This document shows positions 1 to 8,448 of a DNA stretch of 34,264 bases, piece after piece. How positions within the stretch are numbered: position 1 is the first letter of the stretch; each line of letters starts with the position of its first letter. Position numbers and translations under genes: made by a program. The stretch lies in contig PULQ01000058.1 of assembly GCA_003552465.1 (NCBI GenBank), positions 1 through 34,264 on the forward strand. The letters run 5' to 3'. The stretch comes from Dehalococcoidia bacterium. Its GTDB lineage: Bacteria > Chloroflexota > Dehalococcoidia > GIF9 > AB-539-J10. The notes beneath the pieces were generated by a model, which was not told where the DNA came from, made no database searches, and saw only the letters and a program-made list of their open reading frames with translations.

Positions 1-1
1 C

Positions 2-334
2 AACAACGGAGTCTCCGGTGAGACAGAGGACGTTTCCTATGCCTCTGGTGGATGCGAAAAGGAGTTCGGCTTGCAGGGCAAGGCGGTTACGGTCGCGACA
101 GGTCATCTGCAGTATCGGCTCGCCACCCCGCTCTTTGATCGCAAGGCAACCACCAATGGACGGGAAGCGCATTACCGAACTCTGATGGTCGGTTACGTTC
201 AACGCATCTACCTGGCCGTTGAGCAGATCGATGTGATGGAGCATCTTCTCAATGTTCGTCCCCTTGGGCGGACCGATCTCACTGGTCACTATGAACTTAT
301 CAGAGTTGAGAGCTTCTCGAAAACTGCCTGCCAT
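2..334 (-). CDS. metF: Methylenetetrahydrofolate reductase MetF, N-terminal part (cut by window start)
   Basis: This is the first 111 codons of a MetF-family flavoprotein, which reduces 5,10-methylene-tetrahydrofolate to 5-methyl-tetrahydrofolate, the last folate step of the Wood-Ljungdahl methyl branch. The ATG is at 334-332 and has an AAAGGAGG ribosome site just upstream. The N-terminus reads MAGSFREALNSDKFIVTSEI; Glu19 in TSEIGPPKGTN matches the family's catalytic Glu. Further family motifs visible are LNVTDHQSS, QMTCRDRNRLALQAELL and NVLCLTGD. The gene lies 11 nt after the metV stop and is the last visible gene of the cluster. It carries on past the left edge, so the rest of the TIM barrel is not seen. 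The family call is secure; whether the protein has extra C-terminal parts is unknown. Confidence 0.93.
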   Translation of the reverse strand, partial: MAGSFREALNSDKFIVTSEIGPPKGTNIEKMLHHIDLLNGQVDALNVTDHQSSVMRFPSIGGCLAIKERGGEPILQMTCRDRNRLALQAELLFASTRGIGNVLCLTGDSVV

Positions 335-345
335 GGCTCCTCCTT

Positions 346-990
346 TCACACGATCCTGGTCATTCGCGGCCGTGGTTCCACATTGTAGTCCCTGGGGCCA
401 TAAAGCTTGCGCATGTAGCCAAGCCGGCCCTGTGCCTTCAGTCGCTGGTATATGAGAGTCCAGGCGCACTCTTTCTCCCTGTCAACCTCACACATGCCGT
501 CATTGGTGCCTCCACAGGGACCGTTGAGCAGACCTTTGTGACAGGCTGTCACGGGACAGATGCCCGCTGTGTCGCCCAGCACGCATTGACCGCACTGGGC
601 ACAGACCTCCTGGTAACGCCCCGGGCCATCCTCAACACCGATGAACAGAGTATCCAGGGCCGGAAAGGCCGGCTTCTCGATATACGAGCTCATCTTGTGC
701 ACCCCCAGGGCACAGCTCATGATCAGTATGCAGCTGGCGTTCTGAATCGCTCCGTTGTTCTCTCTGATCGCCACCTCGGTCATCTCGTCACAGGCAGTCG
801 GGATCACTATCCAGCCAGTCACCAGCTTTCCCAGCTCCTGCAGGTGCTCTCTCATCCGCAGGACCTCTTCCCTGCCCCCGGTCCTGGTCATCGTGGTGCA
901 TGTGCCACAACCGGCGATATACACCCGGTCGAACCCCTCCAACTGCCGGTCGATTTCCTCAAGAAGCTTCGGTCTGGTTATCGATTTCAT
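346..990 (-). CDS. metV: MetV, methylene-THF reductase C-terminal zinc/Fe-S family partner of MetF
   Basis: This 214-residue protein matches MetV, the small partner of MetF in acetogens, which sits between MetF and its electron-donating subunits. An N-terminal Cys pair (AGCGTC, about residues 27-32) is followed by the cysteine-rich signature CAQCGQC, GICPVTACHKGLLNGPCGG and a further Cys in GMCEVDREKECAW. The ATG at 990 has GGGAGG 8 nt upstream. The stop is 11 nt before metF, and the NuoF-GltD fusion ends 76 nt before this start, so the genes are probably co-transcribed. In Moorella the equivalent metVF genes lie beside hdrCBA-mvhD, and in Acetobacterium beside an RnfC-like gene. Here the neighbours are Nuo-like, which suggests a different electron input module (inference). 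Confidence 0.92.
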   Translation of the reverse strand: MKSITRPKLLEEIDRQLEGFDRVYIAGCGTCTTMTRTGGREEVLRMREHLQELGKLVTGWIVIPTACDEMTEVAIRENNGAIQNASCILIMSCALGVHKMSSYIEKPAFPALDTLFIGVEDGPGRYQEVCAQCGQCVLGDTAGICPVTACHKGLLNGPCGGTNDGMCEVDREKECAWTLIYQRLKAQGRLGYMRKLYGPRDYNVEPRPRMTRIV

Positions 991-1066
991 AACTAACCTC
1001 CCGGGCTAAGCTATCCGCGATCGTCACATCGCCCGCCGGTCATGGCTGATAGCCGCACGCTTGTCC

Positions 1067-4000
1067 TCATTTTTCCAGGTCGCATCTCAGGCAACGCCTG
1101 GCCTCCTGTATCGCCTTCTCCTCGGGAAAGCCAAGTTCTATCTCGTCAAAGCTGCCCTTCCTCTCATTGACCGGCAGCTCGGGTATCTCCGGTCTGAATC
1201 GTGGTTCCCACATGTCCTCATCCTCCTCTGCCTTTGTCTCCTCCTCAACAACTTCGGGCCTCAGGTCGTACATCTCAACCGGTGAGGTGTCGCCCCTCAG
1301 GCACTTATCAATGGCGATCGCCCCTCTCCGGCCGGCGGCTATCGCGTCGATAACCATGCCCGGCCCGAGGGTGAAATCCCCTCCGGCGAAGACCCCGGGC
1401 ACGTTCGTGGTCAACCTGTTCCGATCGACCGCCAGCCTCTCCCACCGGGTACGCTCAAGAGCGCTGTCCGCGGGCAGGAACGAGAGGTCCGGAGCCTGCC
1501 CTACAGCAGCGATTACGTTATCCGCCGCAACAAAGAACTCAGAGCCGGGAACGGGAATCGGCCGCCGGCGACCGCTGGCATCGGGCTCGCCCAGCTCTAC
1601 CCGGACGCACTGCAGACCGGTCACCCTCCAGGCGTCGCTAACGATCCGCGTGGGGCTTACCAGGAAGTCCGTCTGCACCCCCTCGGCCAGGGCACCATCG
1701 TACTCGACATCGGTAACAGGCATCTCTTCACGCGACCGGCGGTAGAAGATCCTCACCTGGTCGGCACCGAGGCGCAGGGCTGTGCGGGCGGAGTCCAGGG
1801 CCACATTGCCGCCCCCGATCACAACCACCCTCTGCCCGATGTTAACTGTCTTGCCGACCTTCACGTCTCTCAGAAATCTCAGGCCGTAGTAAAAGCCCTC
1901 GATGTCCTCCAGCTCCCCGGGTATCCCGATGCTCTGGCTCCTCTGTGCTCCCGCAGCAATGAAGACGGCTTCGAAACCGCTGTTCTTGATGTCCTCCACG
2001 GTGAAGTTCACATTGACCGGCCTGTTATACTGGATCTCTACTCCCCGCCTGGCGATGTAGTCGATCTCTCTTTCGATAACCTCTCTCGGCAAGCGGAAGT
2101 CGGGCAGGGCCACCGAAAGCATCCCCCCTCCCACGGGCAGTGCTTCGAAGACCGTCACAGGATAGCCCATCTGCGCCAGGAAGTACGCACAGGAAAGCCC
2201 TGTCGGTCCCGCCCCTACCACAGCTACCTTCTCGCTATGGGTCTGAGGGAAAGGTTCAGGTGCCGGCAGCTCCGCGATGTGATCGAAGTACCAGTCGGCT
2301 GCAAAGCGTTTCAGTGCCTTGATCGCCACCGACTCATCGAGTTCCCCGCGTCGGCATCTGCCTTCACAGGGGTGGTGACATATCCGACCGCATATCGCCG
2401 GGAAGGGATTGCGGTCCCTGATCGTATCGATCGCCTCCAGGTACTCCCCGGCCGCGACCTGGGAGACATATCTGGGAACGTCGATGCCCACCGGACAGGT
2501 ATGTTGACACGGAGATATCATCAGGGCATCGCACACGGCCGCCGGACACTTCCTCTCCTGGATGTGCATCTCGTATTCATCTCTGAAGTAGTCCAGAGTA
2601 GTGAGCACCGGATTGGGGCAGGTCTGCCCCAGACCGCAGAGCGAGGACTCTTTGACCGTCCGGGCTATCGTAAGCAAAGCGTCGATGTCCTCTTCACGTC
2701 CCTTGCCCTGCGTAATCCTGGTCAGTATCTCCAGCATCTGCCTGGTTCCCAGCCGGCACGGCACACACTTCCCGCAGGACTCCTCTTGAGTGAAGCTCAG
2801 AAAATACCTGGCCACTTCCACCATACAGGTGGTCTCGTCCAGCACAACCATGCCTCCCGACCCCATGATCGACCCCAGCCTGGCAAGCGTCTCATAGTCC
2901 ACCGGTGAATCGAGAAACCGGGCCGGGATGCAACCACCAGAAGGCCCGCCGGTCTGCACCGCCTTTAGTTGTTTGCCGCGCGGTACGCCGCCCCCGATAT
3001 CGAAGATGATGGTGGACAAAGGAGTGCCCATGGGAACCTCCACCAGTCCGCTGTTCGCGATCTTACCCGTGAGGGCAAAGACGGCCGTCCCCTTGCTCTT
3101 CTCCGTGCCGATGCCGGCAAACCAGTCGGCCCCCAGGTCAATGATGATCGGAATCGAAGCCAGCGTCTTTACATTGTTGATGTTGGTCGGGTTTCCCTCC
3201 AGACCCGATTGGGCTGGGAACGGGGGGCGGGGACGCGGCATCCCCCGCCGGCTTTCAAGTGAGGCCATCAGCGCTGTTTCCTCACCACAGACAAAGGCAC
3301 CGGCACCTTCCTTGATGTGAACCTCGAAGCCGAAGCCCGAGCCGAGAATGTCCGTACCCAGAAATCCACCGGCCCGACTCTGCTCCAACGCGGTGTGAAC
3401 GCGCTTCACTGCCAGTGGATACTCTGCCCTGACGTAGATATACCCCTCGCTGGCGCCTATGGCATATCCGGCAATCGCCAGCCCCTCCACGACGGCATGT
3501 GGATCTGCCTCCAGTATGGAGCGGTCCATGAAGGCGCCCGGGTCGCCCTCGTCGGCATTGCAGATGACGTACTTCTTTCTTCCGGGAGCGTTCCGGCAGA
3601 ACTCCCACTTGATGGCGGTCGGGAAACCGGCGCCGCCCCGCCCCCGCAGGCCCGACTTCTTGATCTCCTCGATCACCTCCTCGGGAGTCATCGAAAGCGC
3701 CTTCCTCAGGGCACGATAGCCTCCGCGCTCGATGTAGTCCTCGATCTTCTCGGGGTTGATGTGCCCGCAGTTGTTGAGGACGACGCGTTGTTGTCTGTTG
3801 TAGAAGCTCATCTCTGAGTAGTGCGGTATCGCTTCCCCGGTCACAGGATCGTGGTAGAAGAGGCGTGCAACAGGCTCGTTATCACGGAGATGAGAGCTTA
3901 CGATTTCCGGAGCGTCCTCCGCCTGAACGTGAGTGTAGAAGATCCCCTGCGGTTCGATCACCACATTGGGGCCCTGCTCGCAGAAGCCGTGACAGCCGGT

Positions 4001-4129
4001 GAAGTCCACCTCGACATTCGCTATCCCCTGCCGGGCGATCTCTTCCTTGAGCGCCCCGTATACAGCGTCGGCACCGCTCGAGACGCACCCGGTCCCCGCA
4101 CACACGAGAACGATGCGGTGTTCTGACAT
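1067..4129 (-). CDS. NuoF-GltD fusion: NADH-binding flavoprotein fused to a glutamate-synthase-small-subunit-like FAD oxidoreductase
   Basis: This is a 1020-residue multidomain redox protein. Residues 1-95 form a thioredoxin-like [2Fe-2S] domain (C10, C15, C46, C50). Residues 110-510 form a NuoF/HydB core with the FMN motif GRGGAGFP at 163-170, NADEGDPGAF at 191-200, GEETALMASLE near 282, and an N3-type [4Fe-4S] motif SCGKCVPC at 451-458 with a fourth Cys at 498. Residues 525-950 form a GltD/NfnB-like module with a Cys-rich N-terminal region (CQHTCP, CGRICHHPCEGRC), an FAD motif VGAGPTG at 638-644 and a second dinucleotide motif GGGNVA at 762-767. The C-terminus ends with another Cys pair, RRCLRC. 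NADH would be oxidised at the FMN site; the GltD part offers a second FAD/NAD(P)H site. It starts 1 nt after the nuoE stop. No membrane segments were seen, so the complex is probably soluble. Confidence 0.93.
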   Translation of the reverse strand: MSEHRIVLVCAGTGCVSSGADAVYGALKEEIARQGIANVEVDFTGCHGFCEQGPNVVIEPQGIFYTHVQAEDAPEIVSSHLRDNEPVARLFYHDPVTGEAIPHYSEMSFYNRQQRVVLNNCGHINPEKIEDYIERGGYRALRKALSMTPEEVIEEIKKSGLRGRGGAGFPTAIKWEFCRNAPGRKKYVICNADEGDPGAFMDRSILEADPHAVVEGLAIAGYAIGASEGYIYVRAEYPLAVKRVHTALEQSRAGGFLGTDILGSGFGFEVHIKEGAGAFVCGEETALMASLESRRGMPRPRPPFPAQSGLEGNPTNINNVKTLASIPIIIDLGADWFAGIGTEKSKGTAVFALTGKIANSGLVEVPMGTPLSTIIFDIGGGVPRGKQLKAVQTGGPSGGCIPARFLDSPVDYETLARLGSIMGSGGMVVLDETTCMVEVARYFLSFTQEESCGKCVPCRLGTRQMLEILTRITQGKGREEDIDALLTIARTVKESSLCGLGQTCPNPVLTTLDYFRDEYEMHIQERKCPAAVCDALMISPCQHTCPVGIDVPRYVSQVAAGEYLEAIDTIRDRNPFPAICGRICHHPCEGRCRRGELDESVAIKALKRFAADWYFDHIAELPAPEPFPQTHSEKVAVVGAGPTGLSCAYFLAQMGYPVTVFEALPVGGGMLSVALPDFRLPREVIEREIDYIARRGVEIQYNRPVNVNFTVEDIKNSGFEAVFIAAGAQRSQSIGIPGELEDIEGFYYGLRFLRDVKVGKTVNIGQRVVVIGGGNVALDSARTALRLGADQVRIFYRRSREEMPVTDVEYDGALAEGVQTDFLVSPTRIVSDAWRVTGLQCVRVELGEPDASGRRRPIPVPGSEFFVAADNVIAAVGQAPDLSFLPADSALERTRWERLAVDRNRLTTNVPGVFAGGDFTLGPGMVIDAIAAGRRGAIAIDKCLRGDTSPVEMYDLRPEVVEEETKAEEDEDMWEPRFRPEIPELPVNERKGSFDEIELGFPEEKAIQEARRCLRCDLEK

Positions 4130-4130
4130 G

Positions 4131-4619
4131 CTACTCTCCGACCTCCCGGTGTTTGAACAACAGCTCCACCTTCTTCGGGTTCATATGGCCGTGGACATGG
4201 TCCGCAACTACGATATTGGGGGCCAGCGCACAGACGCCGATACACGCCACCGTCTCCAGCGTGTACTCGAGATCAGGGGTCGTCTCGCCCTCTCCTATGT
4301 CCAGCTGCTGCTTGACCAGTTTGAGCACCGTCTTCCCTCCCCGCACATGGCAGGCAGTGCCCCGACACACTCTGACAACCTTTTTGCCTCGTGGCTCGGT
4401 GTAAAGCTGGGTGTAGAAGCTGATCACTCCCTGTACCTGGCTGGGGAAGAGCCTGAGCTTTCTCGCCATCAGCGGAATCGACTGCGGAGGAATGTACCCG
4501 AACTCGTCCTGTATCCTCTGCAGAAGCGGTATCATCGCCCACTTCTGCCCGCTTTGTTCGGAGACGATCTCACCTATCCGGGCCAGATCCGACTCCGTGA
4601 TCGTTCTCGGTTCATCCAT
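4131..4619 (-). CDS. nuoE: NuoE-like [2Fe-2S] subunit (NADH dehydrogenase 24 kDa family)
   Basis: This 162-residue protein is a standard-length NuoE/HydA-family thioredoxin-fold ferredoxin. It has the helical N-terminal region (LLQRIQDEFGYIPPQSIP) and the [2Fe-2S] ligand pattern Cys-x4-Cys (VCRGTAC) followed by Cys-x3-Cys (VACIGVC). In complex I and in bifurcating hydrogenases this subunit pairs with NuoF and passes electrons from the FMN. The stop is 1 nt before the NuoF-GltD start and the start is 27 nt after the stop of the molybdopterin gene, which points to one operon. The ribosome site is a modest AGGAAAGGA about 10 nt before the ATG. Its partner here also has its own N-terminal NuoE-like [2Fe-2S] domain, so the complex would carry two such centres. 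Confidence 0.93.
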   Translation of the reverse strand: MDEPRTITESDLARIGEIVSEQSGQKWAMIPLLQRIQDEFGYIPPQSIPLMARKLRLFPSQVQGVISFYTQLYTEPRGKKVVRVCRGTACHVRGGKTVLKLVKQQLDIGEGETTPDLEYTLETVACIGVCALAPNIVVADHVHGHMNPKKVELLFKHREVGE

Positions 4620-4646
4620 GAAACCACGTCCTTTCCTCTTTCGGGC

Positions 4647-7346
4647 TCATTCAGTGGAAACCTTCTCTATTCTTGCGCTGCATGATTTCATCGCAGGCAC
4701 CTTCGATTCCGCATCCAGCACAATGCCGAACAGCTCATGAACTGGAGTCTGCGGAGAAGACACCGGCATGAAGAGCATGCCCTCACTTACCGTATCCGTT
4801 ATCTTCACCATAGCGCTCGTCTCGCCCGCGGGTGAGAGCACCCTTACCTCCTCACCTTCTTCGACGGCGATCTTTGCGGCGTCCGCCTCACACATCTCCA
4901 CGGAGGAGTGAGGACAGAACTTCGTCAGTCGCGCAGACCTTGAGCTTCTCGAGCCGACGCCGAACTGATAGGGAGTGGTTCCCGTCAGTAAGGTAAAGGG
5001 GTAGTCCTCCTCCCGCTTCTCCGGCGCAACATACTCGACCGGACAAAAGCGGGCAAACCCCTCCGGGAACTGACCGCCATGTATGCGCCCCACGCCATGG
5101 TAGTTGTCCGTCTCGGCCTGATACAGGCTCTTCGCCTCAGCGTCGGCGTAATCAACTCCTTCATACAGGCTGTAGGCCGGCAGCCGGCAACACTCGACTG
5201 CCTCATCCAGCACCTGTTGAGGCGAGGAATAGTCCATGGGAACCCCCATCCTCTCGGCCAGTCGCAGGACTATCTCCCAGTCGGGCAGGCTTTCGCCCGG
5301 AGGAGCGATCGCCCTCTGCACCTTCTGTACCCTTCCCTCGAAGTTGGTGAAGGTGCCGTCCTTTTCGGCGAAGCTTGCCGCCGGCAGCACTACGTTCGCC
5401 AGTCTGGCCGTTTCCGTGAGGAACATGTCCTGCACCACCAGGAACGCGAGCGAACCCAGCGCCTCTCTGACGCGGCCCGAACCGGGAAAGCTCAGCACGG
5501 GGTTCTCCCCTACCACATACATCCCTTTGATCGCGCCCTCACTTGCCGCCTCGATCATCTCCAACGCCGTCAATCCTCTCTCGTCCGGCAGACTCGCTCC
5601 CCACCGTTCTCCGAATCTCGCCCTCGCACTCGCATCCGCTACACTCTGGTAGCCGGGCAGAAACGCGGGCAGCGCTCCCATGTCGCAGGAGCCCTGGGCA
5701 TTGTTCTCTCTCTGAAGCGCGTATACTCCGCTGCCCCTGCGACCAATGCTCCCTGTCAGCAATAGCAGGTTCGCCAGGGCCCTCACGCTGTCCGTTCCTC
5801 TGGTATGCTGCGTGATACCTGTGCCGTAGACGACCGCTGCCCGGCTTGCTTGAGCGTACATCCGGGCGGCGGCGCGGATCTGCTCTCCCGGTACGCCCGT
5901 GATCTCCTCGACACGCTCCGGCGTGTACTCCTTCAGTCCCTCGGCAAAGGCCGCGAAGTTGTCCGTCTTCCTCCCCACATCCTCCTCGTCCAGGAGGCCC
6001 TCGTCGACAATGACTTTCGCCAGACCGTTCACCAGGGCCACATCGGTGCCCACCTCGGGTCGCAGCCAGAGATCGGCGAAGAGAGAGAGCTTCGTCTGTC
6101 GGGGATCCACCAGTATCAGCCTGGCACCCCGCTGTCTGATCGCTCTCTTGATCGCATACTCGACAGCCGGCGCTGAGGAACCGGGATCCGCCCCGATAAC
6201 CAGTATCAGCTCGGATTGCTCCAGTTCGCTCAGATGGCTGGTTGTGCCCGAGAAGCCAAGCGTAGACCCCAGGCCGATGCGACCAGCTGAGTTGTAAAGA
6301 CGGCTGCCGTTATCGATGCTGTTCGTGCCCAGCACCGACCTGGCCAATCTCTGCAGAAGGTAGTTCTCCTCATTCGTACACTTGGACGAGCCCAGGACCG
6401 CCAGGCTGTTGCCGCCATGTTCATCTCTTATCCGCTGGAATCCGGCGGCTACCGCATCGAGTGCCTCTTCCCAGGACGCCTCCTGGAAGCCACCGCAGTT
6501 CCTGATCAGAGGTGTGAGCAGCCTTTCCGGACTGTGGATGAAGTCACACCCGTAGCTCCCCCTCACGCAGAGGGTGCCTTCGTTCACCGCACCTTCCCTG
6601 CCCGGCGTCACCCGCACTACATGCCCGTTCTTTGCCTCCAGGCGAATGCTGCAACCACAGCCGCAGAACGGACAGGTCGTCTCCACCACCGTCTGCGCTG
6701 TTCCTCTGTGTGGTTCTTGTTTCTCCATCAGGGCACCGGTCGGACACAATGCCGCACAGGTGCCACAGAAAGTGCACTCGGAGTTCTCCAAGGGCGTGCC
6801 GCCCAGGGTCGCGGGTATCGTAGCGAAGCCCCGCTGGAAGTAGTCGACAGCACCTTCAACGACCAGGTCCTGGCAGGCTCGAATACACCTTGCGCACAGT
6901 ATGCACTTGCTCAGGTCCCGCTCCAGGAAGGGGTTGACCTCCTCGATCGTTGACATCTGCGGAATCCGCTGCAGCCTCACCAGTCCGATATCCAGGTCGC
7001 TGGCGATCTGCCGCAACTCACAGCGGTTACCCTTGTCGCACACAAGGCAGGAATCGGGATGACTGGCAAGCATCAGCTCGACCACGGTTCTTCGCCGCTC
7101 TATCACCCGTTCGGACTGGGTGTTGATCACCATTCCCGGCACGATCGGGGAGACGCATGATGCCAGCAGGGCGCCGTTCCGTTCATCTTCCACCAGGCAG
7201 ACCCGGCAGGCGCCCACCGGAGTGAGATGAGCGTCGTGACAGAGTGTGGGGATGTCCACGCCCGACTCTCTGGCCAGCTCCAGGATCGTCATTCCCGGAT
7301 GGCCGCTTACCTCGCGACCGTCCAGGGTTATCGTCACCGGCTGCAT
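4647..7346 (-). CDS. FdhA/NuoG-like molybdopterin oxidoreductase with an atypical metal-ligand position
   Basis: This is an 899-residue protein with the layout of NAD-dependent formate dehydrogenase alpha subunits. It has an N-terminal [2Fe-2S] domain (C36, C47, C50, C64), a His-Cys cluster motif near 96-110 (HPDSCLVCDKGNRC), two [4Fe-4S] motifs (CILCARCIRAC and CTFCGTCAALCPTGAL), the FDH [4Fe-4S] motif (TTCPFCGCGC with a later Cys in TLCVRG), the large molybdopterin domains and a C-terminal dinucleotide-binding domain (YPFTLLTGTTPYQFGVGSRS). Where formate dehydrogenases have Cys or Sec followed by His, this protein reads SRLYNSAG: Tyr351 (codon TAC, plus-strand bases 6294-6296) and Asn352. 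GGGAGG precedes the ATG. Many pipelines would call it formate dehydrogenase alpha. The missing ligand makes formate oxidation unlikely; an electron-transfer or NuoG-like role is an inference. Confidence 0.88.
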   Translation of the reverse strand: MQPVTITLDGREVSGHPGMTILELARESGVDIPTLCHDAHLTPVGACRVCLVEDERNGALLASCVSPIVPGMVINTQSERVIERRRTVVELMLASHPDSCLVCDKGNRCELRQIASDLDIGLVRLQRIPQMSTIEEVNPFLERDLSKCILCARCIRACQDLVVEGAVDYFQRGFATIPATLGGTPLENSECTFCGTCAALCPTGALMEKQEPHRGTAQTVVETTCPFCGCGCSIRLEAKNGHVVRVTPGREGAVNEGTLCVRGSYGCDFIHSPERLLTPLIRNCGGFQEASWEEALDAVAAGFQRIRDEHGGNSLAVLGSSKCTNEENYLLQRLARSVLGTNSIDNGSRLYNSAGRIGLGSTLGFSGTTSHLSELEQSELILVIGADPGSSAPAVEYAIKRAIRQRGARLILVDPRQTKLSLFADLWLRPEVGTDVALVNGLAKVIVDEGLLDEEDVGRKTDNFAAFAEGLKEYTPERVEEITGVPGEQIRAAARMYAQASRAAVVYGTGITQHTRGTDSVRALANLLLLTGSIGRRGSGVYALQRENNAQGSCDMGALPAFLPGYQSVADASARARFGERWGASLPDERGLTALEMIEAASEGAIKGMYVVGENPVLSFPGSGRVREALGSLAFLVVQDMFLTETARLANVVLPAASFAEKDGTFTNFEGRVQKVQRAIAPPGESLPDWEIVLRLAERMGVPMDYSSPQQVLDEAVECCRLPAYSLYEGVDYADAEAKSLYQAETDNYHGVGRIHGGQFPEGFARFCPVEYVAPEKREEDYPFTLLTGTTPYQFGVGSRSSRSARLTKFCPHSSVEMCEADAAKIAVEEGEEVRVLSPAGETSAMVKITDTVSEGMLFMPVSSPQTPVHELFGIVLDAESKVPAMKSCSARIEKVSTE

Positions 7347-7398
7347 ACCGGGCCTCCCGTGAAGCGCGGCAGGGCGCAGGAACCTCGCAGGATGGCTG

Positions 7399-8223
7399 TC
7401 AACTCTTACCCAGCCCCTCTGGCCAGTTGGCCGATACGTAGGCGAAGGACTTCGGGAAGTATCTTCCCTCCCCTACCGTCCTTATCCCGGTCAGTAGATC
7501 GGAGCTGGCAGCGCTCTTGGCGATGAAGCCTTGAGCTCCTACCTGCTTGGCAACGAACATGTTCTCCTCTTCGTCATACTGGGTCAGGATCAGCACCTTC
7601 GTCTCCGGGTATTCCTCGGTTATCCGTTTCGTCGCCTCCAGTCCGCTCATCACCGGCATTATTATGTCCATTACCGCCACGTTGGGTGAGAGACGCTGCA
7701 CCTGGTCGATCGCGTCGCTCCCGTTAACGGCCTCGCCTATCACCTCCATGTCCTTTTGCAGACTCAGCAGGGCGCATATACCTTCCCTGACCACAGAATG
7801 ATCATCCACCACCAGCACCCTGATCTTTCTCAGCGTCTTATCCAGGAACCTCTCGGTCCAGGCGGTCAACGAGGCAGCGTCGATCGGCTTGCTCAGGTAC
7901 TGCTCGGCTTCGAGCTTCAGGCCCTCGTCCATACGCCACCCCTTGACGTCACGGTCTTCCGGTGCCGCATCCACCACGATCAGCGGTACCTCTCGAAATT
8001 CGGGGCTCTGCTTCAACCACTGGTGCAGGCGAAAGGCATCTCCCCGCGGCACTATTGTGCCCAGGATGATCAGGTCGGGCTTCTCCCGGTGCGCCGCTTC
8101 CTCCCCCTGTTGTCTGTTGCCGGCACTGAGCACCTCCCAGCCTTTGGTCGCCAATGCCGCCTGCATCTCCGCCATGAACTCCGACTCATCGTCCACCAGC
8201 AGGACCTTTGCCGTGCTTCCCAT
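7399..8223 (-). CDS. Double-receiver response-regulator protein without an output domain
   Basis: This 274-residue protein contains two CheY-like receiver domains in tandem. The first (about residues 5-127) has the acidic pair D11-D12 and the conserved Lys112, but its phosphorylation site is Gly55 (LIILGTIVP) instead of Asp, so it is probably a pseudo-receiver. The second (about 134-255) looks intact, with D140-D141, phospho-acceptor D186 (AVMDIIMP) and a Lys in FIAKSAASS. It resembles the receiver of the neighbouring NarL-type regulator. The protein ends about 20 residues after the second receiver, and no helix-turn-helix follows. The ATG has AGGAGG 7 nt upstream. The gene ends 52 nt before the molybdopterin subunit start. 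It may act as a phosphate sink or a protein-interaction switch; this is an inference. Confidence 0.9.
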   Translation of the reverse strand: MGSTAKVLLVDDESEFMAEMQAALATKGWEVLSAGNRQQGEEAAHREKPDLIILGTIVPRGDAFRLHQWLKQSPEFREVPLIVVDAAPEDRDVKGWRMDEGLKLEAEQYLSKPIDAASLTAWTERFLDKTLRKIRVLVVDDHSVVREGICALLSLQKDMEVIGEAVNGSDAIDQVQRLSPNVAVMDIIMPVMSGLEATKRITEEYPETKVLILTQYDEEENMFVAKQVGAQGFIAKSAASSDLLTGIRTVGEGRYFPKSFAYVSANWPEGLGKS

Positions 8224-8448
8224 CTTTCACCTCCTCTGCTCGATCATCTCTCACGACAGAGCATGGGTACAATGATAGACAACGGGTGCCGGAACGAACA
8301 GAGGTTTTCACCCTGTGCGTGCCGGGATATCGACCCTGGTTTTTCCGGATTAGTTCCCTGTTTGTGAGGGATTGAGCGCCTTCATCGGGCAGCCCGGTGC
8401 CGGGGAAACGCCCTGACTCTGTGAGCGGAACGGGAGAGCAGACAGCCC

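Noticed and set aside
5079-5765. A 228-codon plus-strand frame inside the molybdopterin subunit gene
   Set aside because: It lies entirely antisense to a well-supported gene, has no family match or ribosome site, and is the kind of long shadow frame expected in GC-rich DNA. Similar frames at 538-996, 6417-6953, 9360-10046 and 14054-14494 were dropped for the same reason.
6294-6296. Selenocysteine in the FdhA-like protein
   Set aside because: The codon at the metal-ligand position is TAC and no in-frame TGA occurs before the proper stop, so there is no basis for selenocysteine.
8224-8448. A promoter for the double-receiver and MetFV gene set in the 225-base gap
   Set aside because: A TATCAT hexamer is present on the minus strand, but no acceptable -35 lies 16-18 nt upstream. 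A promoter here is plausible biologically but not supported by sequence.
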